Positions 7,019 to 9,995 of a stretch of DNA of 9,995 nt are shown one piece after another. Source of the stretch: Planctomycetaceae bacterium (GTDB taxonomy: Bacteria; Planctomycetota; Planctomycetia; Planctomycetales; Planctomycetaceae). Within the stretch, counting starts at the first letter, position 1; every line of letters begins with the position of its first letter. Below the pieces are notes generated by a model, which worked only from the letters and a program-made list of their open reading frames with translations, ran no database searches and was not told the origin of the DNA. The DNA is taken from assembly GCA_016795125.1 (NCBI GenBank), contig JAEUIG010000513.1:1-9995 (forward strand), given 5' to 3'. The position numbers and the translations under genes are program-made.

Positions 7019-7071
7019 CTACGCTGCCGCAGTCACCGATGGTCGTTGGCACTCGGCCTCCTCGGAATCCG

Positions 7072-7090
7072 CGCGGATTTTTCATCCGCG
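7072..7090 (+). terminator. Hairpin between nucleotidyltransferase gene and ftsH
   Basis: CGCGGAT (7072-7078) and ATCCGCG (7084-7090) form a perfect 7-bp stem with the 5-base loop TTTTC. It begins 53 bp after the upstream stop. No T-run follows, so if it ends transcription it does so weakly; it could instead be a regulatory dyad just upstream of the ftsH promoter candidate. Confidence 0.35.
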
Positions 7091-7109
7091 GACCGGCGGC
7101 CGCTAGAAT
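7081..7109 (+). promoter_or_regulatory. Possible sigma-70-like promoter for ftsH
   Basis: TAGAAT at 7104-7109 matches the TATAAT consensus at five of six positions and stands 45 bp before the ftsH ATG. TTCATC at 7081-7086 is 17 bp upstream but matches TTGACA at only three positions and overlaps the hairpin at 7072-7090. Support rests mainly on the -10 box. Confidence 0.3.
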
Positions 7110-7154
7110 GCGTCAACGGTTGTTGGCTCCCTGACTGTTCTTACGGGTGGATGC

Positions 7155-9146
7155 ATGGCGGACGATCGGGATAATTTTTCCTCCAATGCCGGAGAACGGC
7201 CGAACGACGCGCGCCCGTCGAATGCCAGGGGAACACGCCGTTCCGCAGAGGACGCCCCGCGCGGCGGCATCCCGCCGTTCTGGTTCATCCTGCTGGTCGG
7301 GCTGCTGCTGTTCTTCGTCTGGCAGTGGCAGGCCTCTCCCGAGCGGAACGGCACCCACGTCGACTACAGCTTCTTCCTCAAGCAGCTCGAAGCCAAGAAC
7401 GTCAAAGACGTCGAGATCATCAGCAACACGCTGATCGGCCACTGGAAGACCATTCCCGAGAATCCGGCCGCGAAGGACGGAGTCTCCGCGCCGCCGATGA
7501 AGGATGCGTTCAACACCACGATCGTCAATCTGGAGGACCGCACCCTCATCAACGAGCTGATGACGCAGGCGGTGCCGTTCTCCGAGCAGAACCAGTCGAT
7601 CGGACTGCTCACCGAACTGATCATCTGGACGCTGCCGCTGTTTCTGCTGATGGCATTCTTCATCTACATGATGCGGCGTTCCGCCGATCCGTTTTCGTCG
7701 GGTATGTTCGGCAGCTTTGTGCGGAGTCCGGCCAAGCGGTTCAAGGCGAGCGACCAGCGCAACACGTTCGACGACGTCGCCGGGATGGAACACGCCAAGC
7801 GCGAGCTGCAGGAGGTCGTGGAGTTTCTGAAAGACCCGGCGAAGTTCCAGCGGCTCGGCGCGCAGATCCCCAAGGGGGTCCTGCTGATGGGTCCGCCGGG
7901 AACCGGCAAGACTCTGCTGGCGCGGGCCACGGCCGGCGAGGCGGGCGTGCCGTTCTTCTCGATCAGCGGATCGGAATTCATCCAGATGTTCGTCGGCGTC
8001 GGAGCGAGCCGCGTCCGCGACATGTTCCGCACGGCCAAGGAGAACGCGCCGGCCATCCTGTTCATCGACGAAATCGACGCGGTCGGCCGGATGCGCGGCG
8101 CCGGACTCGGCGGCGGTCACGATGAGCGCGAACAGACGCTGAATCAGATCCTCAGCGAGATGGACGGGTTCCACCAGAACGAGGCGGTCATCGTCATCGC
8201 CGCCACGAACCGTCCGGACGTGCTCGATCCGGCCCTCCTGCGGCCGGGCCGATTCGACCGGCACGTCGCCGTCGAGCGGCCGTCCCGGCAGGGACGCGTG
8301 GGCATCCTGAAGGTCCACGTCCGCAAGGTGGCGCTGGCGGACGACGTCAATCTCGATGAAATCGCGGCCGGCACGATCGGGTTCTCCGGGGCCGACCTGC
8401 GCAACCTCGTCAACGAAGCAGCGCTGAACGCGACGCGCGAAGGGAAGAACTCCGTCACGAAGGAAGACTTCGAAGCGGCCCGCGACAAGATCCTGATGGG
8501 GGCCAAGCGCGAGGAAGTCCTCAATCCGCACGAACGGGAAATGACCGCCTACCACGAGGCCGGTCACGCCCTGCTCGCCTGGCTGCTGCCCGACGTCGAT
8601 CCGGTCCACAAGGTGACAATCATCCCGCGCGGCCGAGCCCTCGGTGTGACGCAGATGCTGCCTGAAGAAGAACGCTATCACATCGGGGAAAAGCGGCTGC
8701 ATTCCGAACTCACGGTGTTCCTCGCCGGCCGCGCGGCGGAGAAGCTGGTGTTCGATGAGTTTTCCGCCGGGGCCGAAGACGACCTCAAGCGCGCGACGCA
8801 CATCTCGCGGCGGATGATCGGCCACTGGGGAATGAGCGACGTCATCGGCCCGGCCGCGTTTCGTGACGGCGAGGAACATCCGTTCCTCGGCAAGGAAATG
8901 CACGAGGCCCGCCAGTACAGCGAAAAAACAGCGTTCACGATCGACCAGGAGGTCCAGCGGTTCCTCAACGCGGCCCATGATCGGGCCACGACGATGCTCA
9001 TTGATCACCGCGACAAGCTCGACAAGATCTCCAAGGGACTGCTGGAAAACGAACTGCTCGACCGCGACGACATCACCGCCCTGATCGGCCCGCCGGTGCA
9101 GCGAACGCCGGGGAACCCCATCGGCGGTCCGCTGCTCGCTCCTTGA
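7155..9146 (+). CDS. ftsH: ATP-dependent zinc metalloprotease FtsH
   Basis: 663 residues, a normal FtsH length. A charged N-terminus (1-38) precedes membrane span 1 (about 40-58), a periplasmic segment (about 59-150) and span 2 (about 151-173). The AAA+ module follows: FDDVAGMEHAKREL (205-218), Walker A GPPGTGKT (246-253), pore loop FVGVGA (279-284), Walker B ILFIDEID (301-308), and the second region of homology with arginine fingers R363 and R366 in LLRPGRFDR. The M41 protease domain has the zinc motif HEAGH (467-471) and the third ligand D543 in GAEDDLKRAT. It forms a membrane-anchored hexamer that unfolds and degrades misassembled membrane proteins and short-lived regulators. The ATG at 7155 is chosen because an in-frame N-terminus with a proper first span follows; the GGGTGG at 7145-7150 is at best a weak ribosome binding site. 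A strong hairpin lies 7 bp after the stop. All catalytic residues are intact. Confidence 0.98.
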   Translation: MADDRDNFSSNAGERPNDARPSNARGTRRSAEDAPRGGIPPFWFILLVGLLLFFVWQWQASPERNGTHVDYSFFLKQLEAKNVKDVEIISNTLIGHWKTIPENPAAKDGVSAPPMKDAFNTTIVNLEDRTLINELMTQAVPFSEQNQSIGLLTELIIWTLPLFLLMAFFIYMMRRSADPFSSGMFGSFVRSPAKRFKASDQRNTFDDVAGMEHAKRELQEVVEFLKDPAKFQRLGAQIPKGVLLMGPPGTGKTLLARATAGEAGVPFFSISGSEFIQMFVGVGASRVRDMFRTAKENAPAILFIDEIDAVGRMRGAGLGGGHDEREQTLNQILSEMDGFHQNEAVIVIAATNRPDVLDPALLRPGRFDRHVAVERPSRQGRVGILKVHVRKVALADDVNLDEIAAGTIGFSGADLRNLVNEAALNATREGKNSVTKEDFEAARDKILMGAKREEVLNPHEREMTAYHEAGHALLAWLLPDVDPVHKVTIIPRGRALGVTQMLPEEERYHIGEKRLHSELTVFLAGRAAEKLVFDEFSAGAEDDLKRATHISRRMIGHWGMSDVIGPAAFRDGEEHPFLGKEMHEARQYSEKTAFTIDQEVQRFLNAAHDRATTMLIDHRDKLDKISKGLLENELLDRDDITALIGPPVQRTPGNPIGGPLLAP

Positions 9147-9153
9147 AAATGCA

Positions 9154-9182
9154 AAACCGCAAGCGGAATTCGCTTGCGGTTT
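9154..9182. terminator. Bidirectional intrinsic terminator between ftsH and the dehydratase gene
   Basis: A perfect 12-bp stem, AAACCGCAAGCG (9154-9165) with CGCTTGCGGTTT (9171-9182), encloses a 5-base loop. A-rich bases on the left (AAAA) and TTT on the right give a short U-tract in either direction. It fills most of the 47-bp gap between two convergent stop codons (9146 and 9194), exactly where a shared terminator is expected. Confidence 0.85.
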
Positions 9183-9193
9183 CGCAGCTTCAA

Positions 9194-9670
9194 TCAACCC
9201 GCAGCGGCCAGCGTGCAGGCGAACTCCAGCCGGACGGTTGTCTTGCCGCCGACCAGCGTCTTTCCCTTGAGGAAGAACGCATTGCCGAGGCGTTCGGTCA
9301 GCTCCACTTCGATGTCCAGCACGTCTCCCGGCCGGACGAGCTGCCGGAACTGGACGTTATTGAGACGAGTGACGACCGGGACGGCCTCCGGCGCCGGCGG
9401 CGAGATGCGCGCGATCAGCAATGCGCCGGCTTGAAACGCCGCCTCGATCTGCAGCACACCCGGCAGCACCGGGAACGCCGGGTAGTGCCCGCGGAACACG
9501 TCCAGATCGGCGGTGATGTGCTTGCGGGCATGGATCCGCGTGTCATCCACCGAGACCACTTCATCGACCCACAGGAACGGAGGACGATGGGGGATCTGCT
9601 GCTGGATGGCGGAAAGGTCCAGAGCGCTGGACGGGGACTCGGCGTCAGTGCTGTCGTCACGATTCATCAT
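9194..9670 (-). CDS. FabZ-like (3R)-hydroxyacyl-ACP dehydratase, hotdog fold
   Basis: 158 residues from the first of two adjacent ATG codons (9670 and 9667). PHRPPFLWVDEVV (27-39) matches the FabZ opening strand, and GHYPAFPVLPGVLQIEAAFQ (61-80) holds the catalytic His62 and Glu76 of the family in the correct spacing. The RPVVPGD element is represented by RQLVRPGD (109-116). FabZ enzymes remove water from 3-hydroxyacyl-ACP in fatty-acid elongation in the cytoplasm. Departures from E. coli FabZ (AAFQ for AMAQ, an acidic 20-residue N-terminus) mean a paralogue in lipid or polyketide-like synthesis is possible. The frame is open up to 9949, but codons above 9670 cover tandem repeats and palindromes and read as low-complexity nonsense, so the start is placed at 9670. 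It is convergent with ftsH. Confidence 0.9.
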   Translation of the reverse strand: MMNRDDSTDAESPSSALDLSAIQQQIPHRPPFLWVDEVVSVDDTRIHARKHITADLDVFRGHYPAFPVLPGVLQIEAAFQAGALLIARISPPAPEAVPVVTRLNNVQFRQLVRPGDVLDIEVELTERLGNAFFLKGKTLVGGKTTVRLEFACTLAAAG

Positions 9671-9691
9671 CGTGATAGCTTCTGAAAGGGA

Positions 9692-9726
9692 ATTGCAAAT
9701 TGCAAATTGAACATTGCAAATTGCAC
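9692..9726. repeat. Five ATTGCAA-type heptamers
   Basis: Consecutive units are ATTGCAA, ATTGCAA, ATTGAAC, ATTGCAA, ATTGCAC. The array is AT-rich within a GC-rich setting and lies 21 bp upstream of the dehydratase ATG. Three units are identical and two differ by one or two bases. Confidence 0.85.
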
Positions 9727-9727
9727 C

Positions 9728-9746
9728 CGGGAGGGCGAGGCTCCCG
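9728..9746. repeat. Palindromic unit CGGGAG/CTCCCG
   Basis: Arms CGGGAG (9728-9733) and CTCCCG (9741-9746) enclose GGCGAGG. It abuts the end of the heptamer array. From memory, similar GGGAGGGCGAGGCTCCC units recur in planctomycete gaps, but only one copy is visible here. Confidence 0.5.
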
Positions 9747-9755
9747 CCGATCCGC

Positions 9756-9775
9756 TGCATCACAAACGCGATGCA
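9756..9775. repeat. Inverted repeat TGCATC/GATGCA
   Basis: Six-base arms TGCATC (9756-9761) and GATGCA (9770-9775) are separated by 8 bases. It is short, so chance is possible, but it sits in a run of similar palindromes. Confidence 0.35.
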
Positions 9776-9802
9776 TGACAAGAGCAGCAGCGAGCGATCC
9801 TC

Positions 9803-9856
9803 CTCCCTCTCCCCCGAAGACAGCGATGAATTCAGAGGGAGCGCCAGTCGGGGGAG
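9803..9856. repeat. Two interleaved inverted repeats (pseudoknot-like order)
   Basis: CTCCCTCT (9803-9810) is complementary to AGAGGGAG (9834-9841), and CTCCCCCGA (9809-9817) is complementary to TCGGGGGAG (9848-9856). The arms run in the order A, B, A', B', with A and B overlapping by two bases. This allows either alternative hairpins or, with slight trimming, an H-type pseudoknot. Confidence 0.6.
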
Positions 9857-9930
9857 TGGGCCAATTCTGTTCGGCACGAAGAATGCCGTGAGAGGCAGGC
9901 CCAGTGACATCAGATCGGCGTTGAGCGAAA

Positions 9931-9975
9931 CGCCCCAACGGGGCGCCACTCGACAGCCCAGGGCGCAGCCCTGGG
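9931..9975. repeat. Pair of GC-rich palindromes (REP-like)
   Basis: CGCCCC-AAC-GGGGCG (9931-9945) and CCCAGGGC-GCA-GCCCTGGG (9957-9975) are two perfect hairpins of 6 and 8 bp, each with a three-base loop, 11 bp apart. The shape resembles bacterial REP/BIME elements. Similar CCCAGGGC...GCCCTGGG units are, from memory, abundant in planctomycete gaps. No transposase gene is present in the window. Confidence 0.65.
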
Positions 9976-9995
9976 TCAGGGGTCGAACAGGGACG

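Larger units (their letters stand above)
9671..9995. other. Gene-free, repeat-rich intergenic stretch
   Basis: No convincing coding region is seen on either strand. The stretch starts with a heptamer array 21 bp above the dehydratase start and continues with a series of inverted repeats listed separately (9728-9746, 9756-9775, 9803-9856, 9931-9945, 9957-9975). It presumably contains the dehydratase promoter, but no clear -10/-35 pair was found. The next gene must lie beyond the right edge. Confidence 0.7.

Noticed and set aside
7113..9197. 694-codon open frame on the minus strand, longer than ftsH itself
   Set aside because: It lies fully antisense to an intact ftsH with all catalytic motifs, and its translation is rich in Arg, Asp and His without any domain. 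It is a codon-bias shadow in GC-rich DNA.
9692..9726. CRISPR array
   Set aside because: The units are 7 bp, directly abutting and without spacers. No cas gene is present.
9671..9949. N-terminal extension of the dehydratase frame up to 9949
   Set aside because: The added codons translate a heptamer array and palindromes (for example ICNVQFAICN). FabZ proteins do not carry such a leader, and two ATG codons at 9670 and 9667 suit the family start.

Overview
The window is G+C-rich and gene-dense. It most resembles a planctomycete chromosome: a very large Hanks-type Ser/Thr kinase carries an extracytoplasmic WD40 domain, a second FHA-kinase-like gene follows it directly, recognisable Shine-Dalgarno sequences are scarce, and the gaps hold short tandem arrays and palindromes. 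The taxonomic call is inference from these traits, not a database match.

Layout. The left two thirds is a minus-strand series, read right to left: a TerC-family membrane protein (6215-5397), a fumarylacetoacetate-hydrolase-family enzyme (5288-4485), a 1132-residue membrane Ser/Thr kinase with about 15 WD40 repeats (4424-1026), and, 12 bp further on, an FHA plus kinase-fold protein (1013 to beyond the left edge). On the plus strand, diverging from terC, are a MobA/MocA-like nucleotidyltransferase (about 6341-7018) and ftsH (7155-9146). A FabZ-like hydroxyacyl-ACP dehydratase (9670-9194, minus) converges on ftsH across a strong bidirectional hairpin. The last 325 bases have no convincing gene and are packed with repeats and palindromes.

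How the genes may work together. The strongest functional link is the kinase pair. The upstream kinase has every catalytic residue. The downstream protein has lost the catalytic HRD aspartate (HRN), the catalytic-loop lysine (Met), the helix-C glutamate (Ala) and the DFG phenylalanine and glycine (DLM), but keeps the VALK lysine and an FHA phosphothreonine-binding module. This looks like an active sensor kinase paired with an FHA-pseudokinase adaptor. FtsH (membrane protein quality control), the dehydratase (fatty-acid synthesis), TerC and the hydrolase are housekeeping or metabolic genes with no evident tie to the pair.

Below the gene level, four gaps or 5' regions carry tandem arrays of 7-bp (once 8-bp) units. 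Each array has a different unit sequence, and most lie 8 to 21 bp upstream of a start codon.
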